In this document: in pieces, positions 16,396 through 23,958 of the stretch
Layout: each line of letters begins with the position of its first letter
Numbering within the stretch: position 1 is the stretch's first letter
From: Actinomycetota bacterium
GTDB lineage: Bacteria > Actinomycetota > Thermoleophilia > Gaiellales > Gaiellaceae
NCBI GenBank assembly: GCA_020029595.1
Contig: JAIBJN010000001.1
Location: forward strand, 18,472 to 82,471
Reading direction: 5' to 3'
DNA length: 64,000 bases
Notes under the pieces: model-generated
Told to the model about the DNA's origin: nothing
The model's database searches: none
The model's input: the letters and a program-made list of their open reading frames with translations, nothing else
Position numbers and translations under genes: made by a program

Positions 16396-16987
16396 AGATC
16401 AGGTCGTAGAGGACGAGGAAGCCGAGGTAGCGGCCGGGATCGTCGGCAATCGACGCGCCGACCCCGCCGACGACGATCGGGATCGCGAGCGGCAGGAAGA
16501 GGAGGGGCAGGAGGAGCTCTCGCGCCCGGCTCGCGGCCGCCATCGCCGCGAGGAGGGTGCCCACGGCGGCCAAGCCTCCGTCCGCCAGGACGACCGCGGC
16601 GACGAGCTCCCAGCTCACGGGCTCGAAGAAGAGCGCGAAGGCGGGCAGTGCCACGACCTCCGCGAGAGCGAGGAACGCGAGGACGGCGATTCCCTTCCCC
16701 AGCCAGATCGCGCTCCGGTCGCAAGGCGCGAGCACGAGCCCGTCGAGGACGCGCTGGTCGCGCTCCGCCGCGAAGGCGCGGGTGAGCCCCAGGATCGCCG
16801 TGAACACGATCGCCACCCAGAGAAGCCCGTACGCGGCGGCGTCGGAGGCGTCGGCGGGCAGCGCGAAGCTGAAGACGACGAGCGTCGAGACGACGAAGAG
16901 GAGCATCGCGGGAAGCGTGTCCCGCGAGCGCAGCTCGAGGAGAAGGTCCTTGCGCGCGAGCGTCCCGACATCCGCCAGATAGCTCAT
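16349..16987 (-). CDS. ccmB: Haem exporter permease CcmB
   Basis: ABC-2 type membrane subunit of the CcmAB(C) complex. 212 aa with six hydrophobic helices; the N-terminal block LARKDLLLELRSRDTLPAML and the RAFAAERDQRVLDGLVLAP loop are characteristic of CcmB. It follows ccmA after a 133-bp structured gap, and its ATG lies in the 3' arm of a perfect hairpin. GGAG sits about 6 nt before the start, in the loop region of the same hairpin. Confidence 0.9.
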   Translation of the reverse strand: MSYLADVGTLARKDLLLELRSRDTLPAMLLFVVSTLVVFSFALPADASDAAAYGLLWVAIVFTAILGLTRAFAAERDQRVLDGLVLAPCDRSAIWLGKGIAVLAFLALAEVVALPAFALFFEPVSWELVAAVVLADGGLAAVGTLLAAMAAASRARELLLPLLFLPLAIPIVVGGVGASIADDPGRYLGFLVLYDLIFAILSWASFEYVVTE

Positions 16988-17120
16988 GGGCCGGTCTCCG
17001 GCCCATGAGCGTGTGGAGGGAGTGTGGGGGAACCGGGAGGTTCCTCCACTGGGTCAAAGAGAGGGGCTCGTGGGGGGAACATGGTTTCCCCCACGGGAGC
17101 GAGCCGAAGGCGAGGGACGG
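16988..17120 (-). promoter_or_regulatory. Multi-hairpin ccmA-ccmB intercistronic region
   Basis: In mRNA sense it contains CGTGGGGGAA...TTCCCCCCACG, then GTGGAGGAACC...GGTTCCCCCAC, and last the perfect 12-bp inverted repeat CTCATGGGCCGG / CCGGCCCATGAG separated by AGA. The last arm includes the ccmB ATG, so the folded form would hide the start. It is not similar in sequence to copies A and B. Confidence 0.6.
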
Positions 17121-17705
17121 TCATCCGAGTGCGAGCGTCCCGGTGGCCAGGCGTGCCAGCTGCTCGGGGTCGTGCGTCGCGAGGACGACGGTCCGCTTCC
17201 CGGCGAGGGCGCCGAGCTCCGCGTCCAGCAGCGCCGCCCCCTCCTCGTCGAGGCCCGCATACGGCTCGTCGAGGAGCAGGAGGTCCGGCTCGTGGAGGAG
17301 CGTCCGGCAGAGCGCCAGCCGCTGCTGCATCCCGCGGGAGAAGGTCGCCACGCGCTCGCGGCGCGCCTCCCAGAGCCCGTAGCGCTCGAGCAGCATCCCG
17401 ATCCGCTCGCGCCGCTCCGGCACGCGGTAGAGCCGCCCGTAGAGGTCGAGGTTCTCGAGCGCGGTCAGCTCGCGGTAGACCAACGGCTCGTGCGCGAGGT
17501 ACCCGATGCGACTGCGGTCGACCTCCACCTCAAGCTCGCCGGCGGTGGGGACGAGGAGGCCGGCGCAGAGCGCGAGGAGCGTCGACTTCCCGGAGCCGTT
17601 CGGCCCCGTGACGAGCAGGACGTCGCGGTCGGCGACGTCGAGATCGAGGTCGCGCAGAACGCGCTTGGCGCCGAAGCTGCGACCCAGTCCGCGCGCGGCG
17701 ATCAT
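17121..17705 (-). CDS. ccmA: Haem exporter ATPase CcmA
   Basis: ATP-binding subunit of the CcmABC haem-handling complex. 194 aa: Walker A GPNGSGKSTLL, signature FSRGMQQRLAL (degenerate LSGGQ, as in CcmA proteins), Walker B LLLLDEPYAGLDEEG and the switch His in VVLATHD. The short length and the YLAHEPLVYRELTALENL block fit CcmA. Its ATG overlaps the ubiA stop (ATGA). Confidence 0.88.
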   Translation of the reverse strand: MIAARGLGRSFGAKRVLRDLDLDVADRDVLLVTGPNGSGKSTLLALCAGLLVPTAGELEVEVDRSRIGYLAHEPLVYRELTALENLDLYGRLYRVPERRERIGMLLERYGLWEARRERVATFSRGMQQRLALCRTLLHEPDLLLLDEPYAGLDEEGAALLDAELGALAGKRTVVLATHDPEQLARLATGTLALG

Positions 17706-18565
17706 GCGAGGACGTCCGCAAGCACGAAGGCGAAGAAGGTCAAGCTGATGACCCCGTTCATCGTGAAGAAGGCCGCGTCCAGCCGCCTCGTGTCACGCGG
17801 GGAGACCAGCGAGTGCTCGTACGCGAGGAGAATCGCGACCGCCGCGACGCCCAGCCAGTAGAGGGCGCCGGCGTCGAGGGCCAGCCCGGCGGCGGCGAGA
17901 AACACGACCGTGGCGATGTGGCACGTGCGCGCGGCCGCAAAGGCGGCGCCCGCACCGAAGCGGGCGGGAAGGGAGTGGAGGCCGTGCGCCCGGTCGAAGT
18001 CGAGGTCGAAGAGCGCGTAGAGGATGTCGAATCCGGCGACCCAGACGGCGACGGCGGCGCCGAGGAGCCACGCCTCGAGAGGCAGCTCGTTCGTGATCGC
18101 CGCCCACGCGCCGACCGGCGCCAGCCCGTCCACAGCGCCGAGCCAGAAGTGTGAGAGCCAGGTGACGCGCTTCAGGTACGGGTAGAGGACGAAGCCGACG
18201 ACCGGGATCGGCCACAGCCAGTGCACGATCGGCGCGAGCTGGTAGACGGCGACGAGGAAGACGGCGAACGAGATCAGGGAGAAGAGGACGACCTGCCACG
18301 GCCGCAGCGCACCTCGCGGCAGCTCGCGACCGGCCGTACGCGGGTTCCGCGCGTCGATGCCCGCGTCGATCAGCCGGTTGAGCGCCATCGCGAGGCTGCG
18401 CGCGCCGACCATCGCCACCGTGATCCAGAGGAGGTCGGCCGCGCTCGGGACGCCGTCGACGGCGAGGAACGCGCCGATGTAGGCGAAGGGGAGCGCGAAG
18501 ATCGTGTGCTCGAACTTGACGAGCGAGAGGAAGAGCCGCGGGTAGCGCAGGACGGCGGAGGTCAA
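17702..18565 (-). CDS. UbiA-family prenyltransferase (MqnP-like candidate)
   Basis: Membrane prenyltransferase that attaches a polyprenyl chain to an aromatic acceptor. The two Mg-diphosphate motifs are seen: NRLIDAGIDARNPRT (NxxxDxxxD) and DILYALFDLDFD. About nine helices, 287 aa. In bacteria using the futalosine route the corresponding enzyme is MqnP; neighbouring haem and cytochrome genes suit a menaquinone role, but 4-hydroxybenzoate prenylation is the nominal family reaction. The start is TTG 18565, preceded by AGGAGG at good spacing; the longer track ORF runs through the repeat element upstream. Confidence 0.82.
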   Translation of the reverse strand: MTSAVLRYPRLFLSLVKFEHTIFALPFAYIGAFLAVDGVPSAADLLWITVAMVGARSLAMALNRLIDAGIDARNPRTAGRELPRGALRPWQVVLFSLISFAVFLVAVYQLAPIVHWLWPIPVVGFVLYPYLKRVTWLSHFWLGAVDGLAPVGAWAAITNELPLEAWLLGAAVAVWVAGFDILYALFDLDFDRAHGLHSLPARFGAGAAFAAARTCHIATVVFLAAAGLALDAGALYWLGVAAVAILLAYEHSLVSPRDTRRLDAAFFTMNGVISLTFFAFVLADVLA

Positions 18566-18728
18566 TGTTCCTCCTGGCGATGCTGCTGTGCTTCTGCGTC
18601 GCGAGCACCAAGCCAGAGGTCGCACTCGGCCGAAGCCAAGGCTGAAGAAGCCTTGGTGGGGGCGAGGGTGGGCTCTGGCGCCGCGTGATCGCGGGACAGA
18701 AGTGCGGTGTGCATTGCCTGGAGGGACA
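18566..18728 (-). repeat. Structured intercistronic element, copy B
   Basis: Fills the gap between the mog stop (TAA) and the ubiA TTG start. In mRNA sense the 5' end AATGTCCCTCCAGG pairs with 3' CCAGGAGGAACATT, so the AGGAGG of ubiA is inside the stem. Inner stems: CTTCTG/CAGAAG, GCCAGAG/CTCTGGC and CCAAGGCT/AGCCTTGG with a 4-nt loop. Relative to copy A, two basal positions change on both sides (G-C to A-T, C-G to T-A), which keeps pairing. Confidence 0.7.
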
Positions 18729-19208
18729 TTAGGTCGGGCGGTGCGCAGTGGGCTCGCCGGCGAGGAGCGCGAGGGCGTGCGCGAGCGCCGGCCGCAGCAC
18801 CTCGAAGCCGTCCCGGGCACCGCCCGGAGAGCCGGGGAGGTTGACGACGAGCGCTGAGCCGGCCACCCCGGCGACGCCGCGGGAGAGGAGGCCGTGCACG
18901 GTCTTCGCGATCGCGTCCGCGCGCACCGCCTCCGCGATCCCGGGCGCGGCCCGGTCGAGGACGTCCTGGGTCGCCTCGGGCGTGACGTCCCTCGGCCCGA
19001 GGCCGGTGCCGCCGGTCGTGAGCACGAGCCGCGCGTCCGCCGCGAGCTCCCGGAGGGCGTCCGCAATGGCGTCGCGCTCGTCCGGGACGACGCGTCGTTC
19101 TACCTCGTAGCCTTCCTCCGAGAGCAGCTCGCCCAGGACCTCCCCGCTGCGATCCTCGCGCTCGCCGGCCGCGACCCCGTCCGAGACCGTCAGGACCGCG
19201 GCCTTCAT
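18729..19208 (-). CDS. mog: MogA/MoaB family molybdopterin protein
   Basis: Adenylylates or otherwise activates molybdopterin for molybdenum insertion. 159 aa; starts [22 protein letters not shown], then [20 protein letters not shown] (the MPT-binding TGGTG loop) and [18 protein letters not shown]. MogA and MoaB are hard to separate by eye; the family is certain. ATG overlaps the moaC stop by 4 bp. MoeA, which works after MogA, is encoded separately at 30-31 kb. Confidence 0.9.
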   Translation of the reverse strand: MKAAVLTVSDGVAAGEREDRSGEVLGELLSEEGYEVERRVVPDERDAIADALRELAADARLVLTTGGTGLGPRDVTPEATQDVLDRAAPGIAEAVRADAIAKTVHGLLSRGVAGVAGSALVVNLPGSPGGARDGFEVLRPALAHALALLAGEPTAHRPT

Positions 19209-19660
19209 TCGACGACCTCCTTCGTCTTCCCGAGCAGCCGAACGTCCTCGAGAACCATCTTCTTGTCGATCGCCTTCGCCATGTCGTAGACAGTCAGCGC
19301 CGCGACCGTCGCAGCGGTGAGAGCCTCCATCTCCACCCCCGTTTGAGCGGTCGTCTCGACGCTCGCTTCGACGGCGACGCCGTCCCCCTCCACCTCGAGG
19401 CCGACGTCCACGTGCGTGAGCGGAAGGGGATGGCAGAGGGGGATCAGCTCTGCCGTGCGCTTCGCTGCCATGATCCCGGCCACCTGGGCCACGGCGAGCG
19501 CGTCGCCCTTGGGCAGCGCCCGCAGGCGCTCCGCCGTCCCCGGGCTCATGCGCACGAACGCGCGGGCACGAGCGCGTCGCCGCGCGGACGGCTTCGCGCC
19601 CACGTCCACCATGTGGATCGCGCCGCTCTCGTCGACGTGGCTGAGCTCGTCGCCCTGCAC
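19205..19660 (-). CDS. moaC: Cyclic pyranopterin monophosphate synthase MoaC
   Basis: Second enzyme of molybdenum cofactor synthesis, making cyclic pyranopterin monophosphate with MoaA. 151 aa with the family blocks [56 protein letters not shown] and AIDKKM. GTG start with a TAGTCT box 6 nt upstream, no Shine-Dalgarno. It is first in the long minus-strand array. MoaA is not in this window. Confidence 0.95.
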   Translation of the reverse strand: MQGDELSHVDESGAIHMVDVGAKPSARRRARARAFVRMSPGTAERLRALPKGDALAVAQVAGIMAAKRTAELIPLCHPLPLTHVDVGLEVEGDGVAVEASVETTAQTGVEMEALTAATVAALTVYDMAKAIDKKMVLEDVRLLGKTKEVVE

Positions 19661-19666
19661 GCCGTA

Positions 19667-19672
19667 AGACTA
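19667..19672 (-). promoter_or_regulatory. -10-like box TAGTCT before moaC
   Basis: TAGTCT ends 6 nt before the moaC GTG; candidate leaderless promoter for the whole moaC-to-methyltransferase array. Confidence 0.45.
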
Positions 19673-19679
19673 GGCCCAA

Positions 19680-21164
19680 CTAGGCAGAAAGCGGCGATCC
19701 GAGTCGTTCCCGCGCCTCGTCGAGGTCGGCGAGCTGCGCCTCGATCCAGCCGGCGATGTCGTGCTCCCGTACGTGGGCGGCGATCGCCTCGCGGCGTCGG
19801 CGGCGCTCCCCGGCGGCCATCGTCAGCGCCTCGTGGATCGCCTCCGCCTGGCCGGCGACGTCGAACGGATTCACCGTCAGCGCCCAGTCGCCTAGCTCCT
19901 CGTGCGCACCGGTGTTCTCCGAGAGGACGAGCACGCCGTCGCGGGCGTTCACGAGCGGCGCCTCCTTCGCCACGAGGTTCATCCCGTCGAAGATCGCGTT
20001 CACGAGCAGGACGTCGAACTGCTTGTAGGCGGCGACGGCCTGAAGAAAGTTGTCGCGGATCTGGAGGTCCAGCGGCACCCAGCCCTCGCGCTGGAAGCGG
20101 TCGTTGACGACCCGCGCCGCGCGCTGGATCGCGCCCAGGTACTCCGCGTACTCCGGGATGTCCTGGCGGGACGGGTCGAGGAGCGCGAGCATCTGCACGC
20201 GCTCGTGCATCTCCGGATGGGCGTCCAGGTAGAGCTCGTAGGCGCGGAAGCCGCGGACGACGTTCTTCGACGGGTCGGTGCGGTCGACACGGAGGATCAA
20301 GAACTCGGGTCGCCCGGCCGCGATCGCCTCCTCCTCCGCCAGCACGATCTCGCTGCCGGCGACCTCGTCGAACTCCTGGGGGTCGACGGAGATCGGACGC
20401 GCCCGGACGCAGGCGAAGCGCTCCCCGATACGCACGTCGCAGGTGGAGAAGTCTGCCTCGACGTCGAGCATGTCCTCGCAGCACCGGAGGAAGTTCTGAC
20501 GCCAGCGCTGCGTGTGGAAGCTGACGACGTCGTTGGCCAGCAGGCCCTCGTGAACGGCGCGCCGGATCGGCTCGGGCAAGACGCGCCAGTACTCGGGCAT
20601 GGCCCAGGGGATGTGCACGAAGTGGGCGAGAAGGGCGTGCGGCGCCTGCTCACGGACGAGCGTCGGGGCGACGTAGAGGTGGTAGTCGTGGAAGAAGACG
20701 GCGGCCTCCGGCTCCCGTTCGAGTTCCGCCAGGACCGCGTCGGCGAAGTTGCGGTTGACGGGGACATAGCCCTCGTTCCAGGCGTGGTGGAGCCCGTGGT
20801 CGACGTCGGGCGCCGCCGCGAGACCCCACAGGTAGTGCTGGATGAACCACAGCATCGGGTTCGCGATCACGTTGTAGTACCAGTCGTAAGCCGAGGGATC
20901 GTGAGCAACGAGCCGAAGGCGATACGGCGCTCCCCCGCGCGCCGTCTCCTCGATCGCCTCTTCCTCGGCTTCGGCCGCGACGACCCTGTCCTCGTCCGAC
21001 ATGGCGCTCGCGATCCACGTGACGTCGTGGTGCTCGACGAGGCTGCGGAGCGCCGTCACCAGCCCCCCGCCTCCGCGTCGGGCAACTCGCTCGCCGCTCG
21101 TGTCGCGGTCGTGGATCACCGGGCCGCGATTCGAGACGACGATGAGCTTGCGCCGGCCCACCAT
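19680..21164 (-). CDS. otsA: Trehalose-6-phosphate synthase
   Basis: GT20 glycosyltransferase joining a nucleotide-glucose to glucose-6-phosphate. Family blocks in order: VVSNRGPV near the start, AYDWYYNVIANPMLWF, FFHDYHLYVAP, HFVHIPW, ILRVDRTDPSKNVVRGF (donor-phosphate Arg/Lys pair) and FDGMNLVAKEAPL. 494 aa. Start ATG 21164 gives MVGRRKLIVVSNRGP; a TAGGGT box ends 7 nt upstream. The 601-aa track ORF includes untranslated sequence. No OtsB phosphatase is visible nearby, so the product may be dephosphorylated elsewhere. Confidence 0.93.
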   Translation of the reverse strand: MVGRRKLIVVSNRGPVIHDRDTSGERVARRGGGGLVTALRSLVEHHDVTWIASAMSDEDRVVAAEAEEEAIEETARGGAPYRLRLVAHDPSAYDWYYNVIANPMLWFIQHYLWGLAAAPDVDHGLHHAWNEGYVPVNRNFADAVLAELEREPEAAVFFHDYHLYVAPTLVREQAPHALLAHFVHIPWAMPEYWRVLPEPIRRAVHEGLLANDVVSFHTQRWRQNFLRCCEDMLDVEADFSTCDVRIGERFACVRARPISVDPQEFDEVAGSEIVLAEEEAIAAGRPEFLILRVDRTDPSKNVVRGFRAYELYLDAHPEMHERVQMLALLDPSRQDIPEYAEYLGAIQRAARVVNDRFQREGWVPLDLQIRDNFLQAVAAYKQFDVLLVNAIFDGMNLVAKEAPLVNARDGVLVLSENTGAHEELGDWALTVNPFDVAGQAEAIHEALTMAAGERRRRREAIAAHVREHDIAGWIEAQLADLDEARERLGSPLSA

Positions 21165-21171
21165 CCCGGAC

Positions 21172-21177
21172 ACCCTA
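21172..21177 (-). promoter_or_regulatory. -10-like box TAGGGT before otsA
   Basis: TAGGGT ends 7 nt before the otsA ATG, with no Shine-Dalgarno between; candidate leaderless promoter. Confidence 0.45.
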
Positions 21178-21196
21178 GACGCTCGGCGAGTGCGGG

Positions 21197-22480
21197 TCAG
21201 CCCACTCTGAGCGAGGTGACCAGCTCGTCGACGGCCGCCCCGTTGCCCGAGAGCTCGTTGAAAAGCGCGAGCCAGTCGCGCAGGAGACGAGGCGTGAGGA
21301 AGCTCCGGCGCACGAACTCCTTCCCCTTCAGCGCCATCGAGCGCGCGTGCTGCGGGTCGTCGAGGATCCGCTCGGTCGCCGTCGCACACTCCTCGACCGA
21401 CTCCACGAGGTAGCCCGTCTCTCCGTCCTGGATCTGGTCGACGATTCCGCCGACCCGCCCCGCGGCGATCGGCCGGGCCTTCCACAGGGCCTCCGTGACC
21501 GTGAGCCCGAACCCCTCTCGCACGGACTTCTGGAGGAGCGCCGAGGAGTGCACCTGGAACGCGTTCACCTCGACCGAGCCGACGTTGTTCAGGTTGGAGA
21601 GGATGAAGATGTCAGGGTCGCCGTCCGCGGCGCTCACGGTGCGGTTGTAGTACTCCCACCCCTCGGGATCGTCATGAGCCATCGACCCCACGAGCGCGAG
21701 CTGCACCTGCGGGTACGAGCGGCGAACGATGCGCCACGCCTCGATGACTCCGAGGGGATCCTTCCACGGGTCGAAGCGCGAGACCTGCGTGACGAGGGGC
21801 CGCTCGACGTCGATCCCGAACTGGTTGAGGATGTAGGCCGCGTCCTCGGCGGAGAGAGCCATGTTCTTCGGAGCGAGCGGGTCGATCGCGGGCGGCCAGA
21901 TGTAGGCGGCAGGGAGGCCGTTTCCGGAGGGCACGTACTGGCGTCTGTGGAACACGGTCGCGTCGTAGCGACCGAGCCACGGGAGCAGGAAGTCGAGCAC
22001 CGAGCGGTTCGGCTCGGACAGGTCGATGTGGCAGCGCCAGATCCAGTGTGTGGCCGACCCGCGGGCGTGCTCGATGACGGCCGCCGGCTGGGGATCGTGA
22101 ACGATGACCGCGTCGTAGGTGCCCTCGAGCGCCTCGGCGTTCAGCCTGTTGTACCGCCGGAAGGTCTCCTGCTGCTCATCCGAGAGGCCGGTCGAGTCGC
22201 CCTGGAGAGCGTTGTGAATCGTCTTCGTGACGTCGAAGAACTCGTCCTGCCCGTAGATCACCCGCCACTCCGCGTCGAGTCCTGCGTCACGCATGAGGGG
22301 CACAAGCGTGTAGAGGATCTCGGCGACACCTCCGCCGAAAGCGGTCGCCGAGAGGTGGAGGACGCGCTTCCCCTGGAGCGGCTCGGCCAGCGCTCTGATC
22401 TGGTCCATGAGCCCGTACCTCGCAAGCGATGCGTAGTCGGCCAAGAGCTTCGTCCCGACGTTGACCTGCTGAAGCTGCAC
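21197..22480 (-). CDS. treT: Trehalose synthase, glycosyltransferring (TreT-like GT4)
   Basis: Retaining GT-B glycosyltransferase that in the TreT family joins NDP-glucose and glucose to trehalose. Blocks: VLHLSATAFGGGVAEIL, VIVHDPQPAAVI, WRCHIDLSEPN, QVSRFDPWKDPLGVIEAW and VREGFGLTVTEALWKARP. 427 aa from GTG 22480. That start is favoured over the track's TTG 22564 because TATCCT ends 8 nt before it and the 28 extra residues look non-conserved. It lies next to otsA on the same strand, giving two trehalose routes side by side. Another sugar acceptor remains possible. Confidence 0.83.
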   Translation of the reverse strand: MQLQQVNVGTKLLADYASLARYGLMDQIRALAEPLQGKRVLHLSATAFGGGVAEILYTLVPLMRDAGLDAEWRVIYGQDEFFDVTKTIHNALQGDSTGLSDEQQETFRRYNRLNAEALEGTYDAVIVHDPQPAAVIEHARGSATHWIWRCHIDLSEPNRSVLDFLLPWLGRYDATVFHRRQYVPSGNGLPAAYIWPPAIDPLAPKNMALSAEDAAYILNQFGIDVERPLVTQVSRFDPWKDPLGVIEAWRIVRRSYPQVQLALVGSMAHDDPEGWEYYNRTVSAADGDPDIFILSNLNNVGSVEVNAFQVHSSALLQKSVREGFGLTVTEALWKARPIAAGRVGGIVDQIQDGETGYLVESVEECATATERILDDPQHARSMALKGKEFVRRSFLTPRLLRDWLALFNELSGNGAAVDELVTSLRVG

Positions 22481-22488
22481 GGCGGCGG

Positions 22489-22494
22489 AGGATA
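22489..22494 (-). promoter_or_regulatory. -10-like box TATCCT before treT
   Basis: TATCCT ends 8 nt before GTG 22480, supporting the downstream start for treT and a leaderless message. Confidence 0.45.
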
Positions 22495-22570
22495 CCGCGC
22501 GCGTCGGGCTTCGAACCAGGAGGGCTTGACGGAACGTCGCTCGGCACAGCCTGCGTTTTGTCAAGCCCTC

Positions 22571-22999
22571 TTAGTCGAGGTGCTTCGTGAAGCGGAGGCA
22601 GGACCCGGTCCCGCCCGAGCGGGGCCCGATCGTGAGGCCGTCCGTGACGGCGCGGATGATGGCGATGCCGAGGCCGCCCTCGTCGAGCTCGCCCCCGTTG
22701 CCCTCGAGGACCCCGAGGTCGAAGCCGCCGCCCTCGTCGGAGACCTCGACGTCGAGACGCCCGTCCACGACCTCGTAGCGAATCGCCACTGCGCCTTCCC
22801 GCCCGTCGGCGTACGCGTGCCGGATCGAGTTCGAGCACGCCTCGGTGAGCGCGAGCTTCACGTCGGCGATCACCTCCGGCTCGACGGCGAGCGGGCGCAG
22901 GAGCCCGGTCAGCGCAAGCCGGCCCAGTGCGATGTATTCGGCCTTCGCCGGAATGACCAGAGAGACCACGTTCGCAGAGCTTCCGTTCTCGTTCGTCAC
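22571..22999 (-). CDS. RsbW/SpoIIAB-like anti-sigma histidine kinase-type ATPase
   Basis: A small GHKL ATPase of 142 aa. The N box is LALTEACSNSIRHAYA, followed by VSDEGGGFD (G1) and GGLGIAIIRAVTD (G2). This single-domain layout is that of RsbW/SpoIIAB kinases, which phosphorylate STAS anti-anti-sigma factors and hold sigma factors. No STAS protein, sigma factor or PP2C phosphatase gene is next to it. Start GTG 22999 (VTNENGSS); the longer track ORF is not supported upstream because no start codon precedes the conserved region. Confidence 0.8.
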   Translation of the reverse strand: MTNENGSSANVVSLVIPAKAEYIALGRLALTGLLRPLAVEPEVIADVKLALTEACSNSIRHAYADGREGAVAIRYEVVDGRLDVEVSDEGGGFDLGVLEGNGGELDEGGLGIAIIRAVTDGLTIGPRSGGTGSCLRFTKHLD

Positions 23000-23058
23000 G
23001 CGCGTAGGTGCCGCAGCCGCGCTTTGATCCGGGCGAAATCTAGCGAGATCGGCACGAG

Positions 23059-23922
23059 TTACTGCCTCGAGGCGGCAGGTACCCGTGCGCCGGGGCATCG
23101 AAACCGCGCGAGCCGGGCCTCCGCGACCGCGACGGCCTCGGGGCTCGAGTCGACGAGGACGTAGCGGCGGTCGAGCTCGGCGCAGACGGCGCCGAGCGTC
23201 CCGGACCCTGCGAAGGGATCGAGGCACCTCTCGCCGGGCCTGGTGGACGCCTGCACCATTCGCCGCACGATCCCCGCGGGCTTCTGGGTCGGGTAGCCGG
23301 TCTTCTCTCGCCCCGTGGGCGAGACGATGGTGTGCCACCACACGTCGGTCGGGAGCTTGCCGCGCGCGGCCTTCTCCGCGGTCACGAGCCCGGGCGCCAT
23401 GTACGGCTCACGCTCCACCGCCTCGGCGTCGAACCAGTAGCGCTCCGGATCCTTGACGTAGACCAGGATCGTGTCGTGCTTCGCCGGCCAGCGGCGGCGC
23501 GGGCGGGCGCCGTAGTCGTAGGCCCAGACGATCTCGTTCAGGAAGCATTCCCGCCCGAAGAGGTCGTCGAGGAGGAGCTTGGCGTAGTGCGCCTCGCGGT
23601 AGTCGAGGTGGAGATAGAGCGTTCCCGTCGAGCCGAGCACGCGTCGAATCTCCCGCAGGCGCGGCTCCAGGAAGCCGAGGTAGTCGTCGAAGGAGTCCGG
23701 GTACGAGGACTCTCCCAGAACGCGCGTCGCGTACCGCCGCCCACCGAAGCCCGCCCGGTCGCCGTCGTCGCGGGCCACCGTGGCCAGCGTTCGCCGCCGC
23801 TGGGGACGGCCCGTGTTGAACGGCGGGTCGGCGTAGACGAGCTGGAAGCAGCCGTCATCGAAGGCGGGGAGGACCTCCAGGTTGTCTCCGAGGAGGATCA
23901 AGTCCTCGTCTCGCCGCGGCAC
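23059..23922 (-). CDS. Orphan DNA (adenine/cytosine-N4) methyltransferase, beta-type
   Basis: Site-specific amino-methyltransferase. Catalytic motif IV comes first (VYADPPFNTG), the target-recognition region lies in the middle (around AYDYGARPRRRWPAKHD) and the SAM-binding motif I comes last (YPTQKP...CLDPFAGSGTLG), i.e. the beta order of N6-adenine/N4-cytosine enzymes such as CcrM. DPPF is a variant of DPPY. 287 aa. There is no endonuclease gene beside it, so it is likely a solitary methylase with regulatory or repair-related function. GTG start with TAGACT 7 nt upstream. Confidence 0.87.
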   Translation of the reverse strand: MPRRDEDLILLGDNLEVLPAFDDGCFQLVYADPPFNTGRPQRRRTLATVARDDGDRAGFGGRRYATRVLGESSYPDSFDDYLGFLEPRLREIRRVLGSTGTLYLHLDYREAHYAKLLLDDLFGRECFLNEIVWAYDYGARPRRRWPAKHDTILVYVKDPERYWFDAEAVEREPYMAPGLVTAEKAARGKLPTDVWWHTIVSPTGREKTGYPTQKPAGIVRRMVQASTRPGERCLDPFAGSGTLGAVCAELDRRYVLVDSSPEAVAVAEARLARFRCPGARVPAASRQ

Positions 23923-23929
23923 CCGCCCG

Positions 23930-23935
23930 AGTCTA
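23930..23935 (-). promoter_or_regulatory. -10-like box TAGACT before DNA methyltransferase
   Basis: TAGACT ends 7 nt before the GTG start (23922); candidate leaderless promoter. Confidence 0.45.
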
Positions 23936-23958
23936 GAGCCCCCGGCGGCTGGGGGGCG

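Noticed and set aside
22481-22564. N-terminal extension of the TreT-like protein from TTG 22564
   Set aside because: The added residues are not conserved-looking and the -10-like TATCCT sits within them, 8 nt before GTG 22480.
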